A stretch of DNA of 64,000 bases from the NCBI GenBank assembly GCA_965216225.1, contig CBDCFF010000024.1, positions 53,712 to 117,711 of the forward strand, given 5' to 3'. The position numbers and the translations under genes are program-made. The notes beneath the pieces are model-generated. The model did not search any database. It had not been told where the DNA came from and saw only the letters and a program-made list of their open reading frames with translations. The stretch's first letter is position 1. Each line of letters opens with the position of its first letter. Positions 8,627 through 17,816 of this stretch are shown here, one piece after another. This DNA is from 3107 sp965216225. GTDB taxonomy: Bacteria; Pseudomonadota; Alphaproteobacteria; Rhodobacterales; Rhodobacteraceae.

Positions 8627-9058
8627 TCATCCTGATTGACGCTGGATTCTCACCTTGTTTGTCGCGCAGCAGTGAACCCCGAAAGCGCGCAAAGCCTCGT
8701 ATTTATTGACCTGTCCTACGCTCAACGGTCTCCAGGTTTTACGGGGCATCCGCCAGTCAATCCCCTCCAACAGCATTGAGAGCTGCGCGGGTGTGACGCT
8801 GATCTTGCCGTCCTTTGCAGCGGGCCAGACAAACCGCCCTTTCTCCAACCGCTTCGAAAACAGGCACGCGCCCTGGCAATCCCACCAGATGATCTTCAAC
8901 AGATCGCCGCGCCGACCCCGGAACACGAACAGGTGGCCGGAATACGGGTCTTCGGCCAAAACCTTCTCGGCCTGGGCCGCCAGCGTAGTGAACCCTCGCC
9001 GCATGTCCGTGACACCCGCCGACAGCCACACCCGCGTGTTGCCCGGCGCCGGGATCAA
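8627..9058 (-). pseudogene. tnpB: IS66 TnpB, C-terminus replaced by IS21 sequence
   Basis: The IS66 Orf2 protein (VWLSAGVTDMRRGF, HLFVFRGRRGDLLKIIWWD). The IS66 portion ends at 8672; the final residues after LRAFGVH are encoded by IS21-1. Compared with the intact copy at 46287-46736 it loses about 13 native C-terminal residues and gains about 10 foreign ones. The conserved core is intact, so partial function is possible. Confidence 0.85.
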
Positions 9059-9444
9059 GACATCAGCCCCTTCAGCAGCCGCGCCGGCACATCAGGATCG
9101 AACCCACCCTCGGCGCTGATCCGGTGACCGCCAGCCAACTCAATCTCGATACGGCCACCGAAGGCGACGGGACCGGATGGCTGCGCCGGGACCGGATGTG
9201 AAGCAGCCGGAGAAATCTCAACCGGCAGAAACACAGATCCAGCTACGACCTCGGTGAAATCCGGCGCAAAACGCGGGTCCTTCAGCCATTTGAAGATCAG
9301 ATTGGCGTTCATCGCGTAGCGCCGCGCAACCTGAGCCACAGAAACACCCGGCGCGGCAGTCTGCAGGCAGATCGAACGCTTCTCGTCGTCCCACCAAATT
9401 CGCTTCTTGCGCCTGCCAGCCATAGAGTGCCTCATGGTGTCCAC
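9055..9444 (-). CDS. tnpA: IS66 TnpA (helix-turn-helix accessory protein)
   Basis: A 129-residue protein with a helix-turn-helix (GVSVAQVARRYAMNANLIFKW) of the IS3/IS911-Orf1/IS66-Orf1 type, presumed to bind the IS ends. Its stop overlaps the tnpB start by four bases. It differs from copy 2 at a few residues (SHPVPAQ vs SHPEPAQ; DPDVPARLL vs DPDVLARLL). Confidence 0.9.
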   Translation of the reverse strand: MDTMRHSMAGRRKKRIWWDDEKRSICLQTAAPGVSVAQVARRYAMNANLIFKWLKDPRFAPDFTEVVAGSVFLPVEISPAASHPVPAQPSGPVAFGGRIEIELAGGHRISAEGGFDPDVPARLLKGLMS

Positions 9445-9508
9445 TATCGATGGTGGACACTATCGGCTCCTCCGCCCCCGCGTTAGGTCGGCTTCAACGG
9501 ACGCTCAC

Positions 9509-9546
9509 GAAACAGATCAGGGATACACAGATGATCGGACACTCTC
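9509..9546. mobile_element. IS256 terminal repeat (upstream end of the leftward relic)
   Basis: After the IS66-1 target repeat the sequence continues with an end that reads, on the other strand, GGAGAGTGTCCGATCATCTG, matching the GAGAGTGTC...TCTGTGTA type of IS256 end. It is the outer end of the relic whose transposase N-terminus lies at 4262-4424. Confidence 0.6.
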
Positions 9547-9963
9547 CGACCGCCGACTCGACCGCCGACTTGGCCGCCGATGAACTGGACGCATTCGAGG
9601 AAAAACGGGCCGGAAAACATGCCTCCATCGCCCCGGCCTGGTGCCGGGCGTGGCAAGAGGTGATACCGTTCCTTGCCTTCGACCCGGCGATCCGCAGGAT
9701 CATCTGCACAACGAATGCCATGGAAAGCCTGAACCGTGTGATCCGCAAATCCATCAAGACGCGCGGCTCGTTCCCAACCGGGGAGGCGGCGACCAAGCTG
9801 ATCTGTCTGGCAATTCGAAACTTCGAAAAAGGAGACAGAAACGTCCGCGAATGGTTTGCCGCCCGCAACCAGTTCGCTATTATGTTCGACGAGCGCTTCA
9901 ATGCGTGACTGTATTTGAAACCCCCATGGACCGGGACAGATACACAGAATTCATGACACTCCC
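9547..9963 (+). pseudogene. IS256-family transposase, C-terminal remnant with right end
   Basis: An in-frame stretch to a stop at 9908 gives the C-terminal third of an IS256 transposase (DAFEEKRAGKH, FDPAIRRIICTTNAMESLNR with the catalytic Glu, SIKTRGSFPT, FAARNQFAIMFDERFNA). It is followed by a right end (TACACAGAATTCATGACACT). It is rightward and lacks the first two thirds, so it is a different copy from the leftward relic beside it. The first codons contain three near-repeats of GACCGCCGACTC. Confidence 0.8.
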
Positions 9964-10494
9964 GATCATCGGGCCAGATCTCGTCGCCGGGCTTGCCCAT
10001 CCTGACAGCCGTCTTCCCGTCAACCGTGTTGCGTACCCTGGCGCGGCGACCAGCGGGCTGGCGACGATCCGACCGGACATCGCGATGTAACCGGCCTCGC
10101 GCAGCGCGGCGTCGAACCGGCTGAAAAGCCCCTCGATCACGCCTGCCCTGGTCAGACGCTCGCGGAACACCCGAATGGTCTTCGCGTCCGGAACCCGGTC
10201 ATGCAGCCCGAGCCCGAGGAAACGCATGAACGACAGCCGGTCCGGGATCAGGAACCCTGCGCGGTCATCACCGGGATTGTCTTGCGCCTGGACAATCAGG
10301 ATCCTGAACATCAGCGCGACGTCACAGGGCGGGCGGGTGCCGTGCGAGCCGTCCGAGTACGCCAGAGCCTTCACAATATCCGCACGGAAAATCTCGAAAT
10401 CAGACGCCCCGGCACAGGCTTCCAACTGATCGCCAGGATCGCTCGACCGCTTCAGGCGGTCATCCATGTCAGAAAATCCCGGCTGTCTGACCAT
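9964..10494 (-). pseudogene. IS5-family transposase, N-terminal remnant (element E)
   Basis: Starts at MVRQPGFSDMDDRLKR and shows a clear IS5 N-terminal half: FEIFRADIVKALAYSDGS, RLSFMRFLGLGLHDRVPDAKTIRVFRERL, GYIAMSGRIV. After about residue 145 the frame breaks; a short piece (DGKTAV, DEIWPD) in another frame near 9990-10030 looks like a later part of the same protein after a deletion. The C-terminal half, with most catalytic residues, is missing and replaced by the IS256 relic. Confidence 0.75.
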
Positions 10495-10711
10495 CTGCCG
10501 CTCCTGTCACGAGGAGCCGGGAGTGAACCGGATTCAGACCGGATTGGCGAGGTAAATCGAGACCCTCAGCTTCTTCTGCCCTCTCCAGTTTACGTGACAA
10601 CACCCACGGGACGAATTCAGGATTCGGCAATCGACCCGCCGGGGCATACCCTTGCGGCGCCAGCGCGATGTCATGCAGCATGTGCAAATCCGTGATGCGC
10701 TCCGCAATCGC

Positions 10712-13129
10712 TCAGAAATCCAGATTCTCCACGTTCAGCGCGTTTTGCCGGATGAATTCGCGGCGGGGTTCCACCACATCGCCCATGAGCTTGGTGAAAA
10801 GGTCATCCGCCTCGACCATATCGTCAATCTTCACCCGCAACAGCGTGCGCGCATCGGGATCCAGCGTGGTTTCCCACAACTGATTCGGGTTCATCTCGCC
10901 CAGCCCCTTGTAGCGTTGCAGCGTCAGACCCCTTTCGCCCTCCGACAGGATCGCCTTCAGCAAACCGGATGGCCCGTGAATCAGGGTTTCCCCGTCCTTG
11001 CGGACAAGTTTCGCGGGCTTGCCATAGATGTCGGTCAGGGATTCGGTAAAGCTGCCCAGCTTGCGCGCCTCTCCCGACCGGATCACATGACCGTCGAGCG
11101 TGCGCACCTCTTCCACCCCGCGCAGAAGGCGGGCGAGGCGAATACCCTTGTCCTGCGTCGGGCGGCCCTGCCAGCCACGCTCATATTCCACCGCGATCCG
11201 GTCCAGCCGCGCGGCAATCGCATCGGCCACGCCTTGCAGGTTGTGATCGACAACCCCCGGCACAAAGGCCGCCGCAATCGCCGTCTGTTCCAGAATGTGC
11301 TGCGGATAATGGGTCGGGAAGGCTTGCAGGATGCGGCGAAAGGATCGTGCCTCTTCCACCACGCGCAACAGATCCTGACCGATGATCGCCTCACCCGAGG
11401 CCAGCCGCAGAACGGCCCCGTCGATTCCCTGTTCGATCAGGTAATCGTCCAGCGCCGCCTGATCCTTCAGATAAACCTCCGACCGGCCCCGCGACACCTT
11501 GTAGAGCGGGGGCTGCGCGATGTAGAGATACCCGCCTTGGATCAACTCCGGCATCTGCCGGTAGAAGAAGGTCAGCAGGAGCGTCCGGATATGCGCGCCG
11601 TCCACATCCGCGTCGGTCATGATGACGATCTTGTGGTAGCGCAGTCTGGAGACATCGAATTCATCCCGGCCGATCCCCGTTCCCAGCGCCATGACCAGAT
11701 TGCCGATCTCCTGGCTGGCCAGCATCCGGTCGAACCGCGCGCGCTCCACGTTCAGTATCTTGCCGCGCAGCGGCAGGATGGCCTGTGTGCGCCGGTCCCG
11801 CCCGGTCTGGGCCGAACCGCCCGCCGAATCCCCCTCGACCAGAAACACTTCTGTCTTCGACGGGTCTTTCTCTGAACAGTCTTTCAACTTCCCGGCCAGA
11901 AAATTCACATCCAGCGCGGCCTTGCGCCGGGTCAGTTCGCGGGCCTTCCGGGCCGCCTCGCGCGCCAGCGCGGCCTCGATGATCTTGCCGACAACCAGCC
12001 TGGCCTCGCCGGGGTTCTCCTCGAACCACTCCGACAGCTTTTCATTCATCAATCCCTCGACAGCGGGGCGCACCTCGGAACTGACCAGCTTGTCCTTGGT
12101 CTGGGAACTGAATTTCGGGTCCGGCGCCTTGATCGACAGCACGCATGTCAGCCCCTCGCGCGCGTCATCGCCGGTGAAATTCACCTTCTCTCGCTTCGCG
12201 ATCCCGCTTTCCTGGGCGTATTTCTGGATCGTCCGGGTCAGCGCCCCGCGGAAACCCGCCAGATGGGCGCCGCCATCGCGCTGCGGAATGTTGTTGGTAA
12301 AGGGCAGAACCGTCTCGTGATAGCTGTCATTCCACCACATCGCGGCCTCAACCCCGATCCCGTTACGCTCACCCCGGATCAAGATCGGCTCCGCCATCAT
12401 CGGAGCCTTGGAACGGTCGAGGTATTTTACGAATTCCCGCACCCCGCCTTCATAGAACAGTTCCGATTTCAGCAGTTCCGCCGGGCGGTCGTCTTCCAAG
12501 ATGATCCGCACGCCGGAATTCAGAAAGGCCAGTTCCCGCAGCCGTTTTTCCAGCGTGTCGAAACTGTAGTCGAGATTGGAAAACGTGCCGGTCGAGGCCA
12601 GAAACCGCACTTCGGTTCCCTTGCGCCCGCCCGCATCGCCCACCACGCGCAGGGGCTCCACCGTCTCGCCCCCTTCAAAGCGGGCATAATGTTCCCTGCC
12701 CCCGCGCCGGATGCGCAGTTCCAGCCAGTCCGACAGCGCATTCACCACGGAAACGCCCACGCCATGCAGACCGCCCGACACCTTGTAGGAATTCTGATCG
12801 AACTTCCCGCCCGCATGTAGCTGGGTCATGATGACCTCGGCCGCCGACACGCCTTCTTCCTCGTGAATATCGGTGGGAATCCCGCGCCCGTTATCGCTGA
12901 CCGAGACGCTGTTATCCGCATGCAGGATCACCGAAACCGCATCCGCATGACCGACCAGCGCCTCGTCAATCCCGTTATCGACCACCTCGTAGACCATGTG
13001 ATGCAGGCCAGAGCCATCGTCGGTGTCGCCGATATACATGCCGGGTCGCTTGCGAACCGCCTCCAGCCCCCTGAGAACCTTGATGGAATCAGCGCCATAT
13101 TCTTCAGGCGTCTGCGCGTTTTCGGTCAT
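10712..13129 (-). CDS. gyrB: DNA gyrase subunit B
   Basis: An 805-residue ATPase subunit of DNA gyrase, which introduces negative supercoils with GyrA. GHKL ATPase domain with EVVDNGIDEA and NGRGIPTDIH, transducer domain, TOPRIM domain with VEGDSAGGSA and DADVDGAH, and the usual end RYKGLGEMNPNQLWETT ... NVENLDF. The ATG at 13129 (MTENAQTPEEYGADSIKVL) follows GGGGAAGGG and is preferred to an upstream in-frame ATG at 13243. It is last in the leftward dnaA-dnaN-recF-gyrB series. The IS5-E remnant begins about 220 bases downstream; the only frame in that gap (10469-10687) runs into the IS and is not recognised. Confidence 0.98.
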   Translation of the reverse strand: MTENAQTPEEYGADSIKVLRGLEAVRKRPGMYIGDTDDGSGLHHMVYEVVDNGIDEALVGHADAVSVILHADNSVSVSDNGRGIPTDIHEEEGVSAAEVIMTQLHAGGKFDQNSYKVSGGLHGVGVSVVNALSDWLELRIRRGGREHYARFEGGETVEPLRVVGDAGGRKGTEVRFLASTGTFSNLDYSFDTLEKRLRELAFLNSGVRIILEDDRPAELLKSELFYEGGVREFVKYLDRSKAPMMAEPILIRGERNGIGVEAAMWWNDSYHETVLPFTNNIPQRDGGAHLAGFRGALTRTIQKYAQESGIAKREKVNFTGDDAREGLTCVLSIKAPDPKFSSQTKDKLVSSEVRPAVEGLMNEKLSEWFEENPGEARLVVGKIIEAALAREAARKARELTRRKAALDVNFLAGKLKDCSEKDPSKTEVFLVEGDSAGGSAQTGRDRRTQAILPLRGKILNVERARFDRMLASQEIGNLVMALGTGIGRDEFDVSRLRYHKIVIMTDADVDGAHIRTLLLTFFYRQMPELIQGGYLYIAQPPLYKVSRGRSEVYLKDQAALDDYLIEQGIDGAVLRLASGEAIIGQDLLRVVEEARSFRRILQAFPTHYPQHILEQTAIAAAFVPGVVDHNLQGVADAIAARLDRIAVEYERGWQGRPTQDKGIRLARLLRGVEEVRTLDGHVIRSGEARKLGSFTESLTDIYGKPAKLVRKDGETLIHGPSGLLKAILSEGERGLTLQRYKGLGEMNPNQLWETTLDPDARTLLRVKIDDMVEADDLFTKLMGDVVEPRREFIRQNALNVENLDF

Positions 13130-13291
13130 GCTGCCCTTCCCCGGTTTCCTGGCGGTTTTATAGACTTTCCCCAAAGGATTGTCACGTCGATGAGGCAAGA
13201 TTTCATGACCCTGGACAAAGGCGGCGGCACAGTCCGGGCGCAATTCCGCATTTTGCGCGACCCGTTGCCGGCGACACCGCGCAGACCGCTG

Positions 13292-14413
13292 TCATGCGGT
13301 TCGGGAATCGGCGCTGCGAACATGTGAAACCCCATCCGTTTCAACAACTTCCAGTTTCCGCGCGCGATCGCCCAGCGCCTCGAACAGTTCCGCCCCCGTC
13401 CCGGTCATCCAAGCCTGTGCGCCCAGCGCGCAGACCTCGTCGTAAAGCGCCGCGCGGCGCTCGGCATCCAGATGCGCTGCAACCTCGTCCAGCAACAGGA
13501 TCGGCGGCGCGCCCAACTGCTCCTTCAAGGCCCGCGCGTTGGCGAGGATCAGCGAAATCAGAAGCGCCTTCTGCTCTCCGGTCGAACACTCCCGCGCCGC
13601 CACACCTTTCGCGGCATAAACCGCGGGCATATCGGCACGGTGCGGCCCGACCAATGTGCGCCCGGCAGCAAGATCGCGCAGACGGGACATCGCGAAAGCC
13701 TCGCGCAAATCATCCGCCCCTTCCGGCATCTCTTCGCCATCCGGCCCCGAAATGTCCAGTTCGGCAGCGGGAAAGCTGGTTGCCGCCCCCTTCTGCGCCG
13801 CCAGAAGCGCCGCAACCGCCAGCCGCCGGTTCGCGGAAACGGCGGCGCCAGCCTCGGCCATCCGCCCTTCCAGCGCCCGATACCAATGGACATCGCGAAC
13901 CTGATCCTTCAAAAGCCGGTTCCGCTCCCGCATGGCCTTCTCATAGGCAAGCGTCGCCTCCGCATGACCGGGCTCGAAACTCAGCGTCATGCGGTCCAGA
14001 AACCGCCTGCGCCCCTCGGCTCCTTCGATCCACAGCCGATCCATCGACGGCACCAGCCACAGAATGCGCGCAATCCTGGCCAGCGTGGCCTGCGGCGCGG
14101 ATTTGTCATCGGTCCGCACGCTGCGGGCCTGCCCCGGCTCGGCCCAGGTCTCAACCTCATGCCCCCGCCCAAGGCTCTCCAGATTCGCCGAGAGCTTCCA
14201 GCCGAGGGTTTCCGGGCGCCGCGCCAGATCCTCCGCCATCGCCCGCCGCAGGCCGCGCCCCGGAGACAGCAGCGAAATCGCTTCAAGAATATTCGTCTTG
14301 CCCGCCCCGTTCGGTCCGTAAATGGCGATGGGTCGCCCGTCACAGCACAACCGGCACAGCTTGTGCGACCGGAAATGCGACAGGGTCAGATTCCGCACGA
14401 ACAGGGCAGTCAC
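13292..14413 (-). CDS. recF: DNA replication and repair protein RecF
   Basis: A 373-residue SMC-like ATPase that, with RecO and RecR, loads RecA at gaps. Walker A YGPNGAGKTN at 32-41, ABC-type signature STGEQKALLISLILA, Walker B PPILLLDEVAAHLD. The length suits the family. It lies between dnaN (70 bp upstream) and gyrB (162 bp downstream), the standard order, so co-transcription is likely. The C-terminus is slightly extended (VVETDGVSHVRSADSRTA). Confidence 0.97.
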   Translation of the reverse strand: MTALFVRNLTLSHFRSHKLCRLCCDGRPIAIYGPNGAGKTNILEAISLLSPGRGLRRAMAEDLARRPETLGWKLSANLESLGRGHEVETWAEPGQARSVRTDDKSAPQATLARIARILWLVPSMDRLWIEGAEGRRRFLDRMTLSFEPGHAEATLAYEKAMRERNRLLKDQVRDVHWYRALEGRMAEAGAAVSANRRLAVAALLAAQKGAATSFPAAELDISGPDGEEMPEGADDLREAFAMSRLRDLAAGRTLVGPHRADMPAVYAAKGVAARECSTGEQKALLISLILANARALKEQLGAPPILLLDEVAAHLDAERRAALYDEVCALGAQAWMTGTGAELFEALGDRARKLEVVETDGVSHVRSADSRTA

Positions 14414-14483
14414 GGCCTCCCCCTGCTTCTTCTCTGCAAAAATACTCTCGCCGAAGGCAAAAAACCGATCACGTCAAGGGTGA

Positions 14484-15602
14484 TCACACACGCATCGGCA
14501 TGACGACATAGACGGCGCTGGTGTCATTGCCCTCGCGCATCAGGGTCGGATCGCCGGAAGAGTTGAACAGAAAGACGGCGTTTTCGCGATCCACCTGGCT
14601 GGCGATTTCCTGAAGGTACTTTGCGTTGAACCCTATTTCCAGCCGCTCATCGCCATAGGCGACGACCAGTTCTTCCTCTGCCGTGCCGGCATCCGGCGCG
14701 TTGACCGACAGGACCAGCCTGTCCTCATCCAGCGCCAGCTTGACGGCGCGCGACCGTTCCGACGACACCGTCGCCACCCGGTCCACCGCTTGCGCGAACT
14801 CCGCCGCATCGACTTCCAGCCTGCGGGTGTTGCCGGTCGGAATCACCCGGGTGTAATCCGGGAAAGTCCCGTCAATGACCTTCGAGGTCAGGGTAATATC
14901 CGGCGTCGCGAACCGCACCTTGGTTTCCGACACCGACACCGCGACCTGCATGTCGTCATCTTCCAGCAACTTTCGCAACTCGCCCACGGTCTTGCGCGGC
15001 ACGATCACGCCGGGCATGTCCGCCGCGTTTTCCGGCAGGTCCGCGTCAATCTGCGCCAGCCGGTGGCCGTCGGTCGCCACACAGCGCAGCACGCGACCGT
15101 CGGCGCTGTCGGCCACATGCATGTAGACACCGTTCAGGTAATACCGGGTTTCCTCGGTCGAGATTGCGAATTTCGACTTGTCGAAAAGTCGGCGCAACAC
15201 CGGCGCAGGGGCCGAAAAGTTCGCCGAATATTCCGAGGACGCCATGACCGGAAAATCCTCCCTGGGCAGCGTCGCAAGCGAAAAGTTCGACCGCCCAGCC
15301 TCCACCGTCAGCCGCCCGGCGACCCCGTCGTCGGCCAGCGTTATCAGCGCACCATCCGGCAGCTTGCGGACAATCTCGTGAAGCATCACGGCAGAGACGG
15401 TCGTCGCCCCGGCCCGCTCCACCTGCGCGACGGCCTTGTCCACGACCTCTATGTCAAGGTCGGTGGCGCGGAAACTGACCGTCTCGCCCTCCGCCTCGAC
15501 CAGCACATTGGCAAGGATCGGAATGGTATTGCGCCTTTCGACAACCGATTGCGCCTGAGATACCGCTTTCAGTAGCGCGGCGCGCTCGACACTGATCTTC
15601 AT
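14484..15602 (-). CDS. dnaN: DNA polymerase III sliding clamp (beta subunit)
   Basis: A 372-residue clamp with three homologous domains, beginning MKISVERAALLKAVSQAQSVV and ending in the conserved YVVMPMRV. The ATG at 15602 is chosen because it gives the canonical MKI start; an in-frame ATG six codons upstream would add MCRSKG. The clamp tethers polymerase III and binds many repair proteins. It sits 116 bp downstream of dnaA on the same strand. Confidence 0.98.
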   Translation of the reverse strand: MKISVERAALLKAVSQAQSVVERRNTIPILANVLVEAEGETVSFRATDLDIEVVDKAVAQVERAGATTVSAVMLHEIVRKLPDGALITLADDGVAGRLTVEAGRSNFSLATLPREDFPVMASSEYSANFSAPAPVLRRLFDKSKFAISTEETRYYLNGVYMHVADSADGRVLRCVATDGHRLAQIDADLPENAADMPGVIVPRKTVGELRKLLEDDDMQVAVSVSETKVRFATPDITLTSKVIDGTFPDYTRVIPTGNTRRLEVDAAEFAQAVDRVATVSSERSRAVKLALDEDRLVLSVNAPDAGTAEEELVVAYGDERLEIGFNAKYLQEIASQVDRENAVFLFNSSGDPTLMREGNDTSAVYVVMPMRV

Positions 15603-15718
15603 TCCCTTGCTCCTGCACATCTCCGGGGGGGGTGAATGTACCTTATTCCCCCCTCCGGTAAAGAGTTTTCTGGACTGTCCGACGGATTGGCAGAGGCGTC
15701 AGGACCCCCAGGGCGAAA

Positions 15719-17101
15719 TCACGCTTCCAGGCTGCGACGCAGCAGTTCGAGATCCTCGTCAATCCGGTTGTCCAGCGCGCGCAACTCTTCGATCCTGCGC
15801 ACCCCGTGCATGACCGTGGTGTGATCGCGCCCGCCAAACCGGCGGCCGATTTCCGGCAGGCTTCGCGAGGTCAGTTGCTTGGACAGATACATGGCGATCT
15901 GGCGCGGCCGCGCGATGGTGCGCACCCGCTTCGGGCCGATCATCTCCGACAGGCGGATATTGTAATGTTCCGACACCCTGCGCTGAATCTCCTCGATGGT
16001 GATCTTGCGGTCCGAGGCGCGCAGCACATCGGCCAGACAATCCTGCGCCACGTCCAGCGTGATTTCACGCCCGACAAGAGAGGCGAAGGCAAAGAGCCTC
16101 GTCAGCGCCCCTTCCAGCACCCGCACATTGGTCGAAATGCGGTGGGCCAGAAACTCCAGCACCCCATCGGCCATCACCAGATCGGGATACCGGGCGCGAT
16201 GCCGCTCGACCTTGTGCTGCAAAATGCCAAGCCGCAGTTCGTAATCGGTCGGGTGCAGGTCCACCACCAGCCCGCATTGCAGACGGCTGCGGATGCGATC
16301 CTCCAAGTCCTTGATCTCACCGGGCGCGCGGTCGGCGGAAATGATGATCTGCTTGTTCTGGTCCACCAGCGCGTTGAAGGTGTGAAAGAACTCTTCCTGC
16401 GTCGAATCCTTGCCGGCGATGAACTGCACGTCATCGACCATCAGAATATCGACAGAGCGGAACAGAACCTTGAAATCCATCATCCGCCGGTCGCGCAGCG
16501 CCTGCACAAAGCGATACATGAACTGCTCCGCCGACAGATAGACCACGTTCAGGTCCGGGCGATGCGCTTTCAGTTCGTGCGCAACCGCGTGCATCAGATG
16601 CGTCTTGCCAAGGCCCACTCCGCCGTACAGGAACAACGGGTTGAACGACACCGGCCCGCCCTCTGCCACGCTGCGCGCGGCGGCGTGGGCCAGTTCATTC
16701 GGTTTGCCGACGACGAAACTGTCGAAGGTGAAACGCGAATCCAGCGGCGCCCCCGGCAGACCGGCAAAGGCGCCGGCGGGGCCGGGCCTTGGCCGCTGAC
16801 TGTCGCCCGGCGCCGGTTTCGCAGACGCGGCAGACGGGGCGGACGCCTTGCCGCCGGTCTGACGCGACACCGCAAATTCGATCCGGCTGACCGCCACCCC
16901 CGCCCTGTTCAGATGATGCAGGATCTGGTCGCCGAAATTGCGCAAGACCCACTTGCCCATAAAGCTGGTCGGAACATTGAAGACCGCAACGCCGTCCTTC
17001 AGGTCCGCAAGTTCCAGCGGTTCGATCCAGTTCGTGAAATTGCTTTGTCCGATCGTCTTTGCCAGATCGTCCCGTACACATCCCCAAGTGTCATCCGTCA
17101 T
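15719..17101 (-). CDS. dnaA: Chromosomal replication initiator DnaA
   Basis: A 460-residue AAA+ initiator. Domain I at 1-80, a Pro/Ala-rich linker at about 85-120, Walker A YGGVGLGKTH at 159-168, Walker B DILMVDDVQF, and C-terminal domain IV with the DnaA-box-binding signature GGRDHTTVMHGVRRIEEL. No DnaA box cluster resembling an origin was seen in the adjacent gaps. The start lies 28 bp downstream of the rhodanese gene on the same strand, so the two may share a transcript. Confidence 0.98.
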   Translation of the reverse strand: MTDDTWGCVRDDLAKTIGQSNFTNWIEPLELADLKDGVAVFNVPTSFMGKWVLRNFGDQILHHLNRAGVAVSRIEFAVSRQTGGKASAPSAASAKPAPGDSQRPRPGPAGAFAGLPGAPLDSRFTFDSFVVGKPNELAHAAARSVAEGGPVSFNPLFLYGGVGLGKTHLMHAVAHELKAHRPDLNVVYLSAEQFMYRFVQALRDRRMMDFKVLFRSVDILMVDDVQFIAGKDSTQEEFFHTFNALVDQNKQIIISADRAPGEIKDLEDRIRSRLQCGLVVDLHPTDYELRLGILQHKVERHRARYPDLVMADGVLEFLAHRISTNVRVLEGALTRLFAFASLVGREITLDVAQDCLADVLRASDRKITIEEIQRRVSEHYNIRLSEMIGPKRVRTIARPRQIAMYLSKQLTSRSLPEIGRRFGGRDHTTVMHGVRRIEELRALDNRIDEDLELLRRSLEA

Positions 17102-17129
17102 TATTCTTCCACCCGTCCCGCCGTTTCAC

Positions 17130-17582
17130 TCAGGACTGGCGCCACGCCAGCCCCCGGACCTTCCAGCCATTCAGTCGGCCCCGATGCCCTTCCCCGTCCA
17201 GGTCTCCCTCGAACCCTTCGGCCACATTGATGCACTCACCCCCGACCCCACGGCTTGCCAGGAGGTCGGCGACGGCTTCAGCGGCCGAGAGGGACCGCAC
17301 ACCGGAACGGCAGAGGAAGAACAGCCTGCGCGGGATTTCCGGCCCAAGCCTGTCCACCACCTGTTCCGCGAATTGCGGATTTACGGACATGTCGGGAAAG
17401 CCGGCCCATTCGACGAGCAGTGCCGAACGCCCCAGCGCCGTCAGATCAGGAATGCCGACGAAACTCCATTCGGCCCGTGATCTGACATCCATGAGCACGG
17501 CCTTGCCGTCACTTTCCAGCGTGTCCCAAACCTCCTGAGGCAATGCCTCAAAAACACGCCGGGCAACGCTGCCCGTGCTCAT
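17130..17582 (-). CDS. Rhodanese-like sulfurtransferase domain protein
   Basis: A single rhodanese domain of 150 residues. The active-site loop is FLCRSGVRS with the expected cysteine, preceded by VLMDVRSRAEW, the usual DVR motif. The start at 17582 (MSTGSVARRVFEAL) fits the domain better than the ATG 11 codons upstream. Single-domain rhodaneses carry persulfide sulfur; the acceptor here is unknown. Position directly in front of dnaA is the only context clue. Confidence 0.88.
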   Translation of the reverse strand: MSTGSVARRVFEALPQEVWDTLESDGKAVLMDVRSRAEWSFVGIPDLTALGRSALLVEWAGFPDMSVNPQFAEQVVDRLGPEIPRRLFFLCRSGVRSLSAAEAVADLLASRGVGGECINVAEGFEGDLDGEGHRGRLNGWKVRGLAWRQS

Positions 17583-17739
17583 CCCGATGTCCCCCCAAGT
17601 AGACGTGAATCGCATGGACAGGCTAGCAAGCCGACCCGGGCGCGCGCAACAGAACTTCGCGCTTGACTCGGCCCTTTCCGAAAACGAATCCCGAACACGA
17701 TTGTTTTTCCGTGTGAATCCAAGGCAGATGCTTCGGGCA

Positions 17740-17773
17740 CAAAAAAGCGGCGTGACCAGATGGCCACGCCGCT
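17740..17773 (-). terminator. Rho-independent terminator of rpsT
   Basis: On the minus strand AGCGGCGTGGCCA and TGGTCACGCCGCT form a 13-bp stem with one G-T pair and a 2-base loop, followed by six U. It ends the leftward rpsT transcript 44 bp after its stop. Confidence 0.9.
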
Positions 17774-17816
17774 GTCAGGGAAACACGGGAATCATGAGCG
17801 GATTATGGGCGGATTA

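Larger units (their letters stand above)
6034..8671 (-). mobile_element. IS21-family element copy 1 (IS21-1)
   Basis: A 2638-bp element with ends TGTAGCGCGACAATCAAG and, on the other strand, TGCTGCGCGACAAACAAG, flanked by a 6-bp direct repeat GTGAAC (6028-6033, 8672-8677). Just inside the left end are two tandem near-repeats (GCGACAATCAAGATGAGAA and GCGTCAATCAGGATGAGAA), the kind of multiple terminal repeats IS21 uses for IstA binding. It sits in the overlap of tnpB and tnpC of IS66-1. Confidence 0.95.
4433..9508 (-). mobile_element. IS66-family element copy 1 (IS66-1), with IS21-1 inside
   Basis: Ends GTGACCGTTCGGTGAAGG and, on the other strand, GTGAGCGTCCGTTGAAGC. Flanked by an exact 8-bp direct repeat GAAACAGA at 4425-4432 and 9509-9516, the size IS66 elements make. 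Without IS21-1 and its 6-bp duplication it is 2432 bp, the same as copy 2. Gene order tnpA-tnpB-tnpC, transcribed leftward. It landed in the leader of an IS256 relic. Confidence 0.93.

Noticed and set aside
9553..9588. Short tandem repeats GACCGCCGACTC as a CRISPR or regulatory array
   Set aside because: Only three imperfect units inside the coding frame of the IS256 remnant; no spacers.
10652..17230. Long plus-strand frames opposite gyrB, dnaN, recF and dnaA
   Set aside because: All are antisense to core genes with clear motifs; their composition is low-complexity Arg/Pro/His-rich.
15603..17816. Replication origin next to dnaA
   Set aside because: The gaps around dnaA, the rhodanese gene and rpsT were read for clusters of TTATCCACA-like boxes and an AT-rich unwinding stretch; none was convincing. 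Having dnaA nearby is not enough to call oriC.
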